Assembly (NCBI GenBank): GCA_902547755.1
Contig: CACCPA010000013.1
Span: forward strand, 1-37,579
Length of the DNA stretch: 37,579 bases
Reading direction: 5' to 3'
Source of the DNA: Halieaceae bacterium
GTDB taxonomy: Bacteria; Pseudomonadota; Gammaproteobacteria; Pseudomonadales; Halieaceae
Part shown: positions 15,201 to 25,742 of the stretch, piece by piece
Layout: every line of letters starts with the position of its first letter
Numbering within the stretch: position 1 is the stretch's first letter
Notes under the pieces: generated by a model
The model's database searches: none
The model's input: the letters and a program-made list of their open reading frames with translations, nothing else
Told to the model about the DNA's origin: nothing
Position numbers and translations under genes: made by a program

Positions 15201-16682
15201 TCACTCTGGCCGCATGTGAGGGAAAAGAATCACATCGCGAATAGAGGGTGAATTAGTCAGGAGCATCACCAACCGATCAATACCAATGCCCTCTCCTGCT
15301 GTTGGCGGTAAGCCATACTCCAGTGCGCGGATATAATCGTGGTCGTAATGCATCGCTTCATCGTCGCCTGCTTCTTTCTCAGCCACTTGCGCTCTGAATC
15401 GCTCAGCCTGATCTTCGGCATCGTTCAATTCGCTGAAGCCATTAGCCAATTCACGACCCCCTACAAAAAACTCAAACCGATCAGTGACGTCTGGATTCTC
15501 ATCGTTACGACGCGCCAGTGGCGATACTTCGGTCGGATATTCAGTGATGAAGGTCGGTTGTATCAATTGGTGCTCAGCGATCTCCTCGAATATCTCCATG
15601 TGTATACGGCCAAGTCCCCAACCGACTTTAACGTCGATGCCGAGGCCTGACAGTACAGCGGAAGCTGATTCACGAGACGCTAGCTGCTCAGCCGTTATCG
15701 TCGAATTGTGTGTAAGGATGGCTTCAGTGACCGTCATACGGTCAAACGGTCGGCTAAAATCAATGCTGTCATCACCGCAGGGCACCACAGTCGTCCCGAG
15801 CACCTTTTGTGACAGCTCGCGAAGCAACTGTTCTGTTAGATCCATTGCGTCCCGGTAGTCCGCATAAGCCCAGTAAAATTCAAGCATGGTGAACTCGGGG
15901 TTGTGACGCGTTGAGAGTCCCTCATTACGGAAGTTGCGATTAATCTCGTAGACCTTTTCAAAACCACCGACTGTTAAGCGTTTCAAATACAGCTCAGGTG
16001 CAATGCGCATGAACATTGGCATGTCGAGCGCATTGTGATGAGTTGCAAAGGGACGCGCGGTCGCACCACCGGGAATCGGGTGCAGCATCGGCGTCTCCAC
16101 CTCCATAAATCCATGGCGATCCAAAAACGAGCGCACAAACGCGATCACGCGAGATCGTATCTGAAAGGTCTCGCGAACCTCAGGATTTGCGATTAGGTCG
16201 AGATAGCGCTGACGGTATCGAAGTTCTTGATCCGCAAGTCCGTGATACTTGTCAGGGAGCGGCCTTAACGCCTTTGTAAGCAGTTGCGCATACTCCATGT
16301 TGATATAGAGATCGCCCTTCCCGCTCTTACAGAGCACACCTGACGACGCCACGATATCGCCCAGATCCCAGCCTTTAATGGCGTCGAGCGTGTCTTCGCT
16401 TAAGCCCTTGCGGTCGATATAAAGCTGAATCGTGTCCGATCCGTCCTGGATCAACAAAAACGCGCCTCGGTTGCGAACCAACCGCCCAGCAACAGTAAAG
16501 GAATGGTTTTGCTCGGCAAGCGCCTCTTTGGTCTCGGCACCAAATTGTGCCTGCAAATCACCCGCCATGGCCGTGCGACGAAAATCATTAGGAAAGGCGT
16601 TACCCGCCTCACGCAAATTCGCGAGTTTGGCACGACGCTCCGCAATGAGTTTGTTTTCGTCTGTTGAAGTTGGGTCAGTCAT
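15201..16682 (-). CDS. lysS: Lysyl-tRNA synthetase, class II
   Basis: Attaches lysine to tRNA-Lys. It is 493 residues, normal. The OB-fold anticodon-binding domain lies at about 55-150, with [19 protein letters not shown]. Class II motif 2 is in [20 protein letters not shown], and motif 3 is [16 protein letters not shown] near the C-terminus. It lies 13 bp after prfB, the gene order xerD-dsbC-(...)-recJ-prfB-lysS being conserved in Gammaproteobacteria. Confidence 0.98.
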   Translation of the reverse strand: MTDPTSTDENKLIAERRAKLANLREAGNAFPNDFRRTAMAGDLQAQFGAETKEALAEQNHSFTVAGRLVRNRGAFLLIQDGSDTIQLYIDRKGLSEDTLDAIKGWDLGDIVASSGVLCKSGKGDLYINMEYAQLLTKALRPLPDKYHGLADQELRYRQRYLDLIANPEVRETFQIRSRVIAFVRSFLDRHGFMEVETPMLHPIPGGATARPFATHHNALDMPMFMRIAPELYLKRLTVGGFEKVYEINRNFRNEGLSTRHNPEFTMLEFYWAYADYRDAMDLTEQLLRELSQKVLGTTVVPCGDDSIDFSRPFDRMTVTEAILTHNSTITAEQLASRESASAVLSGLGIDVKVGWGLGRIHMEIFEEIAEHQLIQPTFITEYPTEVSPLARRNDENPDVTDRFEFFVGGRELANGFSELNDAEDQAERFRAQVAEKEAGDDEAMHYDHDYIRALEYGLPPTAGEGIGIDRLVMLLTNSPSIRDVILFPHMRPE

Positions 16683-16695
16683 AAGCTGTCCTAGG

Positions 16696-17791
16696 TTACA
16701 GGCCCTTTTTCAGGGAGGCCTCAATAAAGGGGTCAAGCGCACCATCCAACACTGCCTGCGTGTTGCGGTTCTCTACACCTGTTCGTAAATCTTTTATGCG
16801 CGAATCATCCAATACGTATGATCGAATCTGACTTCCCCAGCCAATATCAGCTTTGCTGTCTTCCATGGCCTGCTTCTCCGCACTTCGCTTGAGCATCTCC
16901 ATTTCATAGAGCTTCGCCCTGAGCTGCTTCATGGCGTTGTCTTTGTTCTGATGCTGGGAGCGCTCCGTCTGGCAGCTGGTGACAATGCCAGACGGCTCGT
17001 GGGTAATTCGCACCGCCGAATCCGTCGTGTTGACGTGCTGCCCACCCGCGCCGGAAGACCGATAGGTATCAATGCGGAGATCAGCAGGGTTTATGTCAAT
17101 TTCTATATTGTCATCAATTTCTGGGGAGACGAAGACCGACGAAAATGAGGTATGCCGTCGTCCGCCGCTATCAAAGGGTGATTTTCGGACCAAACGATGA
17201 ACACCTGTCTCGGTTCGTAACCATCCAAAGGCATACTCGCCCCCAAATTGAACCGTGGCACTTTTTATGCCCGCCACTTCGCCCGCAGATACTTCGGTCA
17301 AGGTTGTCTTGAAGCCCCTACTCTCACCCCATCTCAGGTACATTCGTAGCAGCATCTCTGCCCAATCCTGCGCCTCAGTGCCACCTGATCCTGCTTGAAT
17401 ATCGAGGAAGGCATTGTTGGGATCCATTTCACCTGCAAACATGCGACGGAACTCAAGGGTCTCGAGCTGCGCGATCAGCTTTTCAATATCGCTAGCGACT
17501 TCGTCTGCGGTTTCCTGATCCTCCTCAGCTTGCGCTAACTCTAGCAGGGCAACGCCATCTTCATGACCCGCATCCAGCGTTTCGATGGTGTTAACCACCA
17601 GTTCGAGTGATGCGCGCTCGCGGCCCAGACTTTGTGCTTTATCGGGATCGTCCCAGATACTGGGCTCGGCTAATTCGAGCTCTACCTCGGCCAGGCGATC
17701 CTTCTTATTAGGAAAGTCAAAGATACCCCCGAAGCACGTCTGTACGGGCGCGAATATCTTTCAGTTGGTTTATGAGGGGAGCAATTTCCAC
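16696..17791 (-). CDS. prfB: Peptide chain release factor 2 with programmed +1 frameshift
   Basis: Terminates translation at UGA and UAA. The gene is in two frames. The first 24 codons run from GTG 17791 ([13 protein letters not shown]... to DVLRGYL), then an in-frame TGA at 17719-17717. The site reads GGGGG-TAT-CTT-TGA-C, the classic RF2 shift site with a Shine-Dalgarno-like stretch 3 bases before CTT. Moving +1 to GAC continues into FPNKKDRL and the 340-residue remainder, giving about 364 residues, normal length. The SPF codon-recognition tripeptide (RKSPFDSG) and the GGQ hydrolysis motif (GAGGQHVN) are present. Low RF2 favours the shift, so the gene is autoregulated. It lies 64 bp downstream of recJ. 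Confidence 0.97.
17716..17731 (-). promoter_or_regulatory. prfB +1 frameshift signal
   Basis: CGGGGGTATCTTTGAC on the minus strand: an internal Shine-Dalgarno-like G-run, slippery CTT and weak stop TGA followed by C. All known elements of the RF2 autoregulatory switch are present. Confidence 0.95.
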
Positions 17792-17855
17792 GAACTATTC
17801 CGGTGTCCTGACGCGGCGCCGATTTTATCTGAGCCGGCGTACGAGTTCCATACGA

Positions 17856-19589
17856 TCAGTGGGATTGGGCCGGCCAAATGATATCGAGCTGCAGCTGAAG
17901 CTTACGCTCACCTCTGTACTCATTGACCGATGGCCGATAGACACACCGGACTGCTGCAGGCCGATTAGTCATCCAGCGGTCGACATCTGCGTTAAACGCA
18001 ATGGCATCCAGCATTCCCGCATCTGTTATCAAGCGGAATTTAAGGTGCTTCTCGCCCACTACGCGCATGTCGCCAACCCCAAAAACACCATCAAACGATG
18101 GGGCTTCAAAGGCCTGGCCCCACGGTCCGCCAGAGTCGATAGCTTCTGCCAGATGCAGCGTCAGATCCACCGCCTCTAGCGCTCCATCCGTTAAATGGAC
18201 TTGGTCAGGCAATGTACCGTTCATAACCTCTGACGCCACATGATTAAACGCGTCTCGGAATTGAGGCAAATTGCTTTCGGCCAGGCTCAGCCCCGCCGCC
18301 ATGGCATGACCACCAAACTTGGAAATTAGGCCTGGGTTGAGCGTAGCGACGCGGTCTAGTGCATCACGTAGATGAAACCCAGCAATGGAGCGCCCAGATC
18401 CCTTTAACTCACCATCACCTGCTTGCGCAAAAATAAGTGTGGGTCGATGGAAACGCTCGCGGATTCGCGATGCCAAGATACCGACGACGCCTTGGTGCCA
18501 GTCCGCTTGGTAGAGTGATAATGCAAAATCGGTGTCTGAGACCGAGAAGGTACCATTTTCCAGCAGGGCTAACGCATCAGCCTGCATGGAGCTCTCAATA
18601 TCTCTGCGCTCCCGGTTGTAATCATTGAGCTGGGTCGCCAACTCTCGTGCAGCAAAGGACGACTCGGAGAGTAAGCATTCGATGCCAACCGACATGTCAT
18701 CCAGACGTCCCGCCGCATTAATCCGCGGCCCAGCTATGAAGCCGAGGTCAGTGGATGACACCGATCTTATGTCGCGTCCCGCTACTTCAAACAATGCCTC
18801 GATGCCGGGTCTCGCTCTACCGGCTCGCATCCGTGCAATACCCGCCGCCACTAAGGTCCGGTTATTTTTGTCGAGCGGTACAACGTCTGCGACCGTACCG
18901 AGAGCTACCAAATCAAGTGCGTCTGCCAAATTAGGCATCTCGATACCCATGGTTTCAAACCAGCCACGTTGCCGCAATTCGGCCCGAAGCGCCGTGAGCA
19001 CGTAGAACATCACGCCAACACCTGCCAGCGCCTTACTGGGAAACGAGCACCCGGGTTGATTGGGATTAACAATGATGTCCGCCTCTGGCAGCTCGGCACC
19101 CGGTAGATGGTGGTCAGTCACGATGACGCTCATTCCCAGCATACTCGCCGCCATGACACCATCGATGCTGGCAATACCGTTATCAACTGTCATCAACACG
19201 TCAGGCTGGTACTGCGCCGCAATACCGACAATTTCGGGTGTAAGTCCGTAGCCGTATTCGAAACGGTTTGGGACTAGATAGGTGACTTCCTCTAGACCCA
19301 TCTGCTTGAGAAGTGACACCGCTAGTGCACAGCTAGTGGCACCATCGGCATCAAAATCGCCCACGATGACGACGCTCGCCTGAAACTCAATCGCATCTGC
19401 CAGCATCTCTGCCGCCTCTTGAGCGCCCTTCAGAGCGCTTGGGGGCAAGAGCTGATTCAGCGGTAGTGAAATATCGTTGAGATTATCCACGCCACGATTG
19501 GCGTAAATCTGTTTCAACGCCCGTGGCAGAGACGCATCACGTAGAGCGGGTGAAATGACGCCTTGACGGCGCTCTATGACCTCACTCAT
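17856..19589 (-). CDS. recJ: Single-stranded-DNA 5'-3' exonuclease RecJ
   Basis: About 577 residues; acts in recombination and mismatch or base-excision repair. It belongs to the DHH phosphoesterase family: GDFDADGATSCAL (motif I), MTVDNGIAS (motif II), VIVTDHHLPG (DHH, motif III), then GPRINAAGRLDDM and the DHHA1 signature GGHAMAAGLSL. The start is taken at ATG 19589, which overlaps the thrC stop (TGATG). A TTG four codons upstream lies inside thrC and is unlikely. Confidence 0.96.
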   Translation of the reverse strand: MSEVIERRQGVISPALRDASLPRALKQIYANRGVDNLNDISLPLNQLLPPSALKGAQEAAEMLADAIEFQASVVIVGDFDADGATSCALAVSLLKQMGLEEVTYLVPNRFEYGYGLTPEIVGIAAQYQPDVLMTVDNGIASIDGVMAASMLGMSVIVTDHHLPGAELPEADIIVNPNQPGCSFPSKALAGVGVMFYVLTALRAELRQRGWFETMGIEMPNLADALDLVALGTVADVVPLDKNNRTLVAAGIARMRAGRARPGIEALFEVAGRDIRSVSSTDLGFIAGPRINAAGRLDDMSVGIECLLSESSFAARELATQLNDYNRERRDIESSMQADALALLENGTFSVSDTDFALSLYQADWHQGVVGILASRIRERFHRPTLIFAQAGDGELKGSGRSIAGFHLRDALDRVATLNPGLISKFGGHAMAAGLSLAESNLPQFRDAFNHVASEVMNGTLPDQVHLTDGALEAVDLTLHLAEAIDSGGPWGQAFEAPSFDGVFGVGDMRVVGEKHLKFRLITDAGMLDAIAFNADVDRWMTNRPAAVRCVYRPSVNEYRGERKLQLQLDIIWPAQSH

Positions 19590-20992
19590 CAGACGCGGCA
19601 ATTACCGGCCATGAAGGTCTGAACGACAGCGAGATCATTGGGAAGTACATCAAATGCTTCTGGACGATCAAATAGATCAGCCAGGTGATGTGGCAATTGA
19701 GCCTCGACGCCAATACCCGACGCTTCAATAGCGGCGGGGAATTTAGCGGGATGCGCCGTTGCTAAGGTAACCATCGCCGCCTGACTGTCTCCGTGACAAA
19801 CCTTCGCAGCTTTCGTACCAATCGCAGTGTGGGGGTCAATGAGGTAACCATTATTGGACCAAACCTGCGCAATCTCTTCGCAGGTTTCATCATCCGAACA
19901 GCGGTGGCTGTTGAACATCGCTTTGGTTTGCTCAAGCGCCTGGTCAGACAACGCCAAGCCCCCCTCGACGAAGGTAGCCATCCATCGACTCAGTTCGTCG
20001 CCGTCTCGACCAGCAAGGTCAAACAATAGACGTTCAAAATTGGATGAAACCGTAATATCCATACTGGGCGACAACGTTGGCTCGAGTGTCAGGCGAGAGT
20101 AAACACCTTCTGTCAGCACACGGTGGAGTACGTCGTTCTTATTGGTCGCGATGACCAGCTTCTCAATGGGCAGACCCATTTTCTTGGCGAGATACCCCGC
20201 AAAAATATCGCCGAAGTTTCCGGTCGGCACCGAGAAACTGGTGGGTGCATCCAAGCGACCGAGGGCGAGCGCCGAGTAAAAGTAGTAAACGATCTGAGCC
20301 ATGATGCGAGCCCAATTAATCGAATTAACAGCGACGAGACGTCGACCATCGGGTAGGAAGGACTCTGCGACAAAACTGGCCTTCACCATCGCCTGACAGT
20401 CATCAAAGTTACCCTGAATCGCTAGATTATGAATATTGGGCGCAATTACCGTCGTCATCTGTCGACGCTGAACTTCTGACACGCGGTCATGTGGATGCAG
20501 GATAAAAATATCGATGTTCTCACATCGTCGACAACCTTCGATTGCCGCGCTGCCAGTATCGCCGGAGGTGGCGCCCATAATGACCACTTTCTCGCCACGG
20601 CGCGCCAACACGTGATCGAGCAGTCGCCCGAGTAGCTGAAGAGCGAAATCTTTAAAGGCCAGGGTTGGCCCTTGGAACAGTTCTAACACCCATTGGTTGT
20701 GATCGAGCTGGACTAGCGGCGCGACCGCCGGATGTCTGAACTCGGCATAGGTTTCATCCAAGATTGCGCGAAGGTCAGCCTCATCAATGCAGTCCCCCAC
20801 GAATGGCGAGACAATCTCATACGCGAGATCGGGATAGCTCATACCCTGCATGGCTATCAGCTGCTCACGTCTAAACGTTGGCAATTCGGTGGGAACGTAC
20901 AAGCCACCATCCGAAGCTAGGCCGGCTAATAATACGTCTTCAAAATTGAGCTCGGGCGCCTGGCCTCGGGTACTCACATAGCGTATCGACAT
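19589..20992 (-). CDS. thrC: Threonine synthase
   Basis: PLP enzyme forming threonine from O-phosphohomoserine. It is 467 residues and of the long class. The PLP lysine is Lys114 in GPTLAFKDFALQ. The phosphate-binding segment SVPTGNFGDIFAGY and the substrate/PLP residues ATSGDTGSAAIEG are present. It lies 18 bp downstream of hom and overlaps recJ by one base, so threonine synthesis genes are embedded in the recJ supra-operon. Confidence 0.97.
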   Translation of the reverse strand: MSIRYVSTRGQAPELNFEDVLLAGLASDGGLYVPTELPTFRREQLIAMQGMSYPDLAYEIVSPFVGDCIDEADLRAILDETYAEFRHPAVAPLVQLDHNQWVLELFQGPTLAFKDFALQLLGRLLDHVLARRGEKVVIMGATSGDTGSAAIEGCRRCENIDIFILHPHDRVSEVQRRQMTTVIAPNIHNLAIQGNFDDCQAMVKASFVAESFLPDGRRLVAVNSINWARIMAQIVYYFYSALALGRLDAPTSFSVPTGNFGDIFAGYLAKKMGLPIEKLVIATNKNDVLHRVLTEGVYSRLTLEPTLSPSMDITVSSNFERLLFDLAGRDGDELSRWMATFVEGGLALSDQALEQTKAMFNSHRCSDDETCEEIAQVWSNNGYLIDPHTAIGTKAAKVCHGDSQAAMVTLATAHPAKFPAAIEASGIGVEAQLPHHLADLFDRPEAFDVLPNDLAVVQTFMAGNCRV

Positions 20993-21010
20993 AGTAGAGA
21001 CGTCCTCGGA

Positions 21011-22318
21011 CTAAAAGTTTTCGACGCGAAGGCAAGTAACAGGTCCGCCGACGGAGGACAGAGCCTCAATGTCGGCAATCGCCTGTTCGATAGCTCGCGT
21101 GGGTGCCTCATCTGTCATAAGAATGACAGGCACCTTGGCGAGCGCTGCGCTTTCGGGCTTTTGAATTAATGACTCGATGCCAATCCCGTGTTGACTCAGA
21201 CACTGCGTCAGCGAGGCCATGACTCCGGGCTTATCCTCCGCTTCAAGGCGAAGATACCAAGCCGATGAAACCTCGTTGATGTCCGCAATAACGGGCTGTG
21301 ACATGGCACTGACACCTACCCCCATGCTTTGGATGCTCGGTTGCTCGTTACTAGCGATCGAGCGTGCAACTGAGACAACATCGGCCATGACAGCGCTTGC
21401 GGTCGGGCGTGATCCTGCGCCTGGCCCTACCAACAACAACTCCCCAACCCCAGACGCGTTGATCATGACGGCATTAAGAACACCATCCACCTGAGCGATC
21501 GCCTTGGCCTCGGGGATCAGCGTGGGGTGTACTCTCAATTGCAGCGTATCAATCTCGCGTTTCGCTATACCCAAATGCTTGATGCGATAGCCAAGTTCTC
21601 GCGCATACTCGATATCCGCTGGCGCCACACTATCGACGCCTTGTTTGAATGGCGCATTTGCGTCGATGCGTGCACCAAAAGCGAGTGAGGCAAGCAATAC
21701 AAGCTTCTGCGCAGCATCGGTACCATCGACATCAAACGTTGGGTCCGCTTCCGCATAGCCCAGTGCTTGCGCCTCGGCGAGGACATCAGAAAACTCTCGA
21801 CCCTTCGCCGCCATCTCAGTAAGAATAAAATTACCAGTACCATTAATAATGCCGGCAACCGATGAGACATGGTTACCTGCAAGGCTGGTCTTTACCGCTT
21901 CAATGACCGGAATTCCACCGGCGACAGCCGCCTCAAAACGCAGTGCAACGCCCTGTGATTCTGCCAAGGCAAACAGCTCTTCACCATGATCTGCCAGTAG
22001 CGCCTTATTTGCCGTTACCACGTGCTTACCACGGTTCAGTGCTTCGACAACAAGATCCTTGGCAACCGTTGTGCCACCGATAAGCTCAATCAGCACATCA
22101 ACATTAGGATCGCGAGCCACATCAAAGACATCGCGCGAATCTCTCGCACCCAGGGTATCCACCTCTGGCTTGGGTGTTCTCGTAGCGACGTGAACAAGTT
22201 CCATCGTGCCGCCCACACGATTACTCAATACTTCGCCACCCTCGGACAGTAAGGCAATCACGCCTTGACCCACAGTACCGAGCCCACAGATACCAACTTT
22301 TATCTTTTGCGTTGTCAT
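21011..22318 (-). CDS. hom: Homoserine dehydrogenase
   Basis: Reduces aspartate semialdehyde to homoserine. At 435 residues it is the monofunctional type: an NAD(P)-binding Rossmann motif ([12 protein letters not shown]), the catalytic region [14 protein letters not shown] with [17 protein letters not shown], and a C-terminal ACT domain ([20 protein letters not shown]) that in relatives gives threonine feedback control. It overlaps the upstream aminotransferase gene by ATGA. No aspartokinase is fused or adjacent. Confidence 0.97.
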   Translation of the reverse strand: MTTQKIKVGICGLGTVGQGVIALLSEGGEVLSNRVGGTMELVHVATRTPKPEVDTLGARDSRDVFDVARDPNVDVLIELIGGTTVAKDLVVEALNRGKHVVTANKALLADHGEELFALAESQGVALRFEAAVAGGIPVIEAVKTSLAGNHVSSVAGIINGTGNFILTEMAAKGREFSDVLAEAQALGYAEADPTFDVDGTDAAQKLVLLASLAFGARIDANAPFKQGVDSVAPADIEYARELGYRIKHLGIAKREIDTLQLRVHPTLIPEAKAIAQVDGVLNAVMINASGVGELLLVGPGAGSRPTASAVMADVVSVARSIASNEQPSIQSMGVGVSAMSQPVIADINEVSSAWYLRLEAEDKPGVMASLTQCLSQHGIGIESLIQKPESAALAKVPVILMTDEAPTRAIEQAIADIEALSSVGGPVTCLRVENF

Positions 22319-23517
22319 TCTGCTTTCCAGTCACTGGGAAGCCCAGCGCGTAGTACTTTTTTGATACCTCTCAGTGCCTGACGCGTCCGATGCTCGTTCT
22401 CGATAAGACCGAATCGCACGTATCCCTCACCATAATCACCGAAACCAAGTCCAGGCGACACTGCCACGCCCGCTTCTTTGAGCAGTAATTTACTAAACTC
22501 TAGTGAGCCCATTTGATCAAAAGGCGCCGGAATTTTCGCCCAGACAAACATCGTCGCCTTGGGAGGCGTAACGGGCCAACCGGCGCTATTTAAACCCTTA
22601 CAGAGCACGTCGCGCCGGCTTTTGTACATCTGCCGGATCTCTTCAACGCAGGTCTGATCGGACTCCAGCGCTGTGATAGCCGCTACCTGAACGGGCGTGA
22701 AAATACCGTAGTCCAGATATGACTTGATGCGGGTGAGCGCTGCGATTAATTCCTTGTTACCGCAACAAAAACCAACGCGCCAGCCGGGCATGTTGTAGCT
22801 CTTTGAGAGGGTGAAAAATTCGACAGCAACCTCCATTGCACCGGGCACCTGGAGGATGCTGGGTGCTTTGTAGCCATCAAAGACGAGGTCGGCATAAGCG
22901 AGGTCATGAACCACCCAGATTTTGTGCTCGCGAGCGATCGCAACGACTTTTTCGAAAAAATCGAGCTCAACGCAGTCACCCGTTGGATTGGACGGAAAGT
23001 TAAGTACCAGCATTTTGGGCTTGGGATAGCTGGTACGGATGGCCTTATCCAACTCCGCAAAAAAGTCGCCCTCTTCGGTCATCGGTACATGGCGCAGATC
23101 TGCGCCTGAAATGACAAATCCGTAAGGGTGAATCGGATACGAGGGGTTGGGTACTAGAATTGCATCACCAACACCTGTTGTCGCCAGCGCGAGGTGTGCT
23201 AATCCCTCTTTGGAGCCAAGCGTGACAATAGCCTCGCTCGCAGGATCGAGTTCAACTTCGTAACGCGACTGGTACCAGTTACAGATGGCCTTCCGCAGTC
23301 GTGGGATACCCTTGGACTGGGAATACCGATGAGTATCTCCGCGATTAACCGTTTCTTTGAGCTTGTCGACGATGTGCTCAGGCGTGGGCTGATCGGGGTT
23401 CCCCATGCCAAAGTCGATAATATCTTCACCACGCGCGCGCGCAACCTGCTTCAACTCGCCAATTATATTGAAGACATACGGCGGTAACCGTTCAATGCGT
23501 TGAAACTGCTGATTCAT
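22315..23517 (-). CDS. alaC: Class I/II aminotransferase (AlaC/AlaA-like)
   Basis: 400 residues, PLP fold type I. The lysine lies in [18 protein letters not shown], the phosphate/pyridine contacts in [13 protein letters not shown] and [12 protein letters not shown], and the substrate-carboxylate Arg near [11 protein letters not shown]. The family transfers amino groups between glutamate and pyruvate. The Pseudomonas gene in the same position upstream of hom is usually annotated alaC-like, so alanine formation from pyruvate is likely but not proven. It overlaps hom by 4 bp. Confidence 0.88.
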   Translation of the reverse strand: MNQQFQRIERLPPYVFNIIGELKQVARARGEDIIDFGMGNPDQPTPEHIVDKLKETVNRGDTHRYSQSKGIPRLRKAICNWYQSRYEVELDPASEAIVTLGSKEGLAHLALATTGVGDAILVPNPSYPIHPYGFVISGADLRHVPMTEEGDFFAELDKAIRTSYPKPKMLVLNFPSNPTGDCVELDFFEKVVAIAREHKIWVVHDLAYADLVFDGYKAPSILQVPGAMEVAVEFFTLSKSYNMPGWRVGFCCGNKELIAALTRIKSYLDYGIFTPVQVAAITALESDQTCVEEIRQMYKSRRDVLCKGLNSAGWPVTPPKATMFVWAKIPAPFDQMGSLEFSKLLLKEAGVAVSPGLGFGDYGEGYVRFGLIENEHRTRQALRGIKKVLRAGLPSDWKAE

Positions 23518-23550
23518 TCACCTTTCCTGACAGTCACTGCCGAGACGGGC

Positions 23551-24321
23551 TTACTCGATACCCAATAGACTCGCGATATCTGAAGCTGATCGGTACCCCG
23601 GTATCATCTGACCATCACTGGTTACGATGGCCGGCGTTCCTCGGACTCCTAAACGGTTACCCAAAGCGTAATGCTCGGCCACCGGATTTCCCTCGCAATC
23701 GTTAAGCGGCATTTCAATGCCAGCCTTGAGCGAGGTTAGCGTCGCCTCTCGATTCCTGGCACACCATGCTGTTGCCAACTGCTTCGCTCCCTGTGACGCC
23801 ATACCGCCCCTAGGGAAGGCCAAATACCTAACCTCTATGCCTCTTCGATTGAAATCATCCATTTCCAGGTGCAGCTTCCGGCAAAAACCACAGGTGATGT
23901 CAGTAAAGACAGTGATATGCGCTTTGGGTGGATCCAGAGGCGAGAAGACAATCATATCATTCTTATCTAAGTCACCGATGAGAGCGAGGCGATCCTCAAT
24001 TCGGCGCTCCTCGGAGAGATTAGAGACCGACGATGAGGTGACTTTTAGCAAATCACCATTAAGAAGAAGAAAGTTTCCGTCGCGCGTGGCATAGAGGACG
24101 GGACCGTCGACGATTGCCACTTCGATAAGATCGTCAGATTCAGTCGCAGATACTCGGCCAATCGTGATAGCACTGCCCACCATGGCCGACAGACCTGCCT
24201 CGAGGCGTGATTTCGCCGCAGCGAAGCGTTCATCCTCACTGGCTATAGCTGCAGTCGTCGTAATGCCAATACACATGCTGATCGCAGTCAAAAACCATTT
24301 TGTTAGCTTTCGTTTCACCAC
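23551..24321 (-). CDS. dsbC: Periplasmic disulfide isomerase/thiol-disulfide interchange protein
   Basis: 256 residues. An N-terminal signal peptide (basic MVKRKLTKW, then a hydrophobic stretch to about 27) is followed by a dimerisation domain (to about 95) and a thioredoxin-fold domain with active site CGFC (Cys144/Cys147) and the cis-Pro loop RGTPAIV. A second Cys pair (about 192 and 208) matches DsbC. It corrects wrong disulfides in the periplasm. The start is GTG 24321, one base after the xerD stop, with AGAGG upstream. The order xerD-dsbC is conserved. Confidence 0.93.
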   Translation of the reverse strand: MVKRKLTKWFLTAISMCIGITTTAAIASEDERFAAAKSRLEAGLSAMVGSAITIGRVSATESDDLIEVAIVDGPVLYATRDGNFLLLNGDLLKVTSSSVSNLSEERRIEDRLALIGDLDKNDMIVFSPLDPPKAHITVFTDITCGFCRKLHLEMDDFNRRGIEVRYLAFPRGGMASQGAKQLATAWCARNREATLTSLKAGIEMPLNDCEGNPVAEHYALGNRLGVRGTPAIVTSDGQMIPGYRSASDIASLLGIE

Positions 24322-24322
24322 T

Positions 24323-25222
24323 TTAGCCTCTCGGATGGTGCTTTTCGTGAAGCGCTTGCATTCTACTTCGCGCTACATGCGTATAAATCTGCGTCGTCGT
24401 CAGATCAGTGTGCCCAAGCAACATTTGAACGACACGCAAATCCGCGCCGTGGTTAATCAAGTGCGTTGCGAATGCATGACGTAAGGTGTGAGGCGATAAA
24501 CTGGCCTCGATGCTCGCTCGCTGAGCGTAGATTTTAATACGATACCAAAAGGTCTGGCGAGTCATCCTTGTCCCTCGCGTCGAGGGAAACAGCACATCGC
24601 TCTGTTTTCCACCTAACAAATCATGACGGGAGGACCGGATGTAATCGCTCACGGTGTCAATTGCCGCTTCCCCCAATGGCACCAATCGCTCTTTTCCACC
24701 TTTACCCAATACACGCACCACACCTTGATTTAGGCTGAGTTGCGGTAAGGTCAGATCGACTAACTCGGAAACACGCAGACCACAGGCGTATAAGACCTCG
24801 AGCATTGCCAAATCCCGATGCTCCACAGCGACAGCCGTGTCGGGTGCGGCCAGTAGTCGATCTACCTCGGCCTCCGATAATGACTTCGGTAAGGGACGAG
24901 AGGGTTTTGGTCGCTCAAGGTGTTGCGTAGGGTCCGCTGGAATATCACCCTCTCGCACGAGGTACTGATAAAAACTTCGCAGGCTCGAGAGCAATCGTGA
25001 AATGGACCGGTGTGAACTGCCTTCAGCTAGTCTCGCGCCTAGGTAGGCCTGAATATCCGATTCTGAGGCTGCCAAGGCATCGCTCTTACGCTGCTCGGAG
25101 AGCCAGCGATCGAGACCCTGTACGTCGCGCCTATACGCTTGGCAGGTGTTATCGCTCAGGCCTCTCTCCAGCCAAAGCGCTGTGACAAAACGATCGAGTT
25201 CGGAGGAAATCAGGCGACTCAT
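24323..25222 (-). CDS. xerD: Site-specific tyrosine recombinase XerD
   Basis: 299 residues. With XerC it resolves chromosome dimers at dif. The N-terminal SAM-like domain reads FVTALWLERGLSDNTCQAYRRD. The catalytic residues are Arg in CGLRVSELVDL, Lys in GKGGKERLVPL, His-Arg in SPHTLRHAFATH, His in LLGHTDLTTTQ and Tyr in IYTHV. It is a housekeeping Xer protein by length, conserved spacing and its neighbour dsbC, not a mobile-element integrase. Confidence 0.96.
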   Translation of the reverse strand: MSRLISSELDRFVTALWLERGLSDNTCQAYRRDVQGLDRWLSEQRKSDALAASESDIQAYLGARLAEGSSHRSISRLLSSLRSFYQYLVREGDIPADPTQHLERPKPSRPLPKSLSEAEVDRLLAAPDTAVAVEHRDLAMLEVLYACGLRVSELVDLTLPQLSLNQGVVRVLGKGGKERLVPLGEAAIDTVSDYIRSSRHDLLGGKQSDVLFPSTRGTRMTRQTFWYRIKIYAQRASIEASLSPHTLRHAFATHLINHGADLRVVQMLLGHTDLTTTQIYTHVARSRMQALHEKHHPRG

Positions 25223-25247
25223 TGCTGACCTCGCCCGCAGAAGTGTC

Positions 25248-25601
25248 TTAAGACAGCTTTTCCTTTATGCGTGCCGCCTTACCGGACAGTTCACGCAAGT
25301 AGTAAAGCTTGGCCTGTCTCACATCACCACGGCGCTTAACTGAAATCGAGTCAACCAGAGGACTATATGTCTGGAAAGTCCGCTCAACACCTACGCCGTG
25401 AGAGATCTTTCGCACTGTGAAAGCTGAGTTTAGGCCGCGGTTACGCTTGCCAATACAGACACCCTCGAATGCCTGAAGACGCTCGCGGTTACCTTCCTTC
25501 ACCTTTACCTGAACAACAACAGTGTCTCCCGGCGCAAAGGCAGGAACATCTTTTGTCATTTGCTCAGCATCAAGCTCCGCAATAATTTTGTTGGTACTCA
25601 T
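25248..25601 (-). CDS. rplS: Large ribosomal subunit protein bL19
   Basis: 117 residues, normal. Typical segments are [41 protein letters not shown] and [13 protein letters not shown]. It sits at the interface of the ribosomal subunits. AAGGAGA lies 5 bases before the ATG. It is separated from trmD by 141 bp, which includes a short leader hairpin (25620-25637). Confidence 0.98.
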   Translation of the reverse strand: MSTNKIIAELDAEQMTKDVPAFAPGDTVVVQVKVKEGNRERLQAFEGVCIGKRNRGLNSAFTVRKISHGVGVERTFQTYSPLVDSISVKRRGDVRQAKLYYLRELSGKAARIKEKLS

Positions 25602-25619
25602 GGCTATCTCCTTGGCTTA

Positions 25620-25637
25620 CTGCTCTTCGGCGAGCAG
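25620..25637 (-). promoter_or_regulatory. Hairpin in the rplS leader
   Basis: CTGCTC and GAGCAG form a 6-bp perfect stem with a 6-base loop, about 20 bases before the rplS start. It could affect rplS translation or message stability, which would fit separate control of bL19 from the upstream modification genes. It is short and could be coincidental. Confidence 0.3.
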
Positions 25638-25742
25638 CGGCACACGTTAATCTCATAATCTCGTTTTCTAGCGGTCGCTTATATCGTAAACACCTACTCT
25701 TGGGTGCTGCTCATGTTTGGATGCTAAACCCTATTAAGGTCC

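Noticed and set aside
15339-15858. Two overlapping open frames on the plus strand inside lysS
   Set aside because: Shadows of the lysyl-tRNA synthetase gene; no family features.
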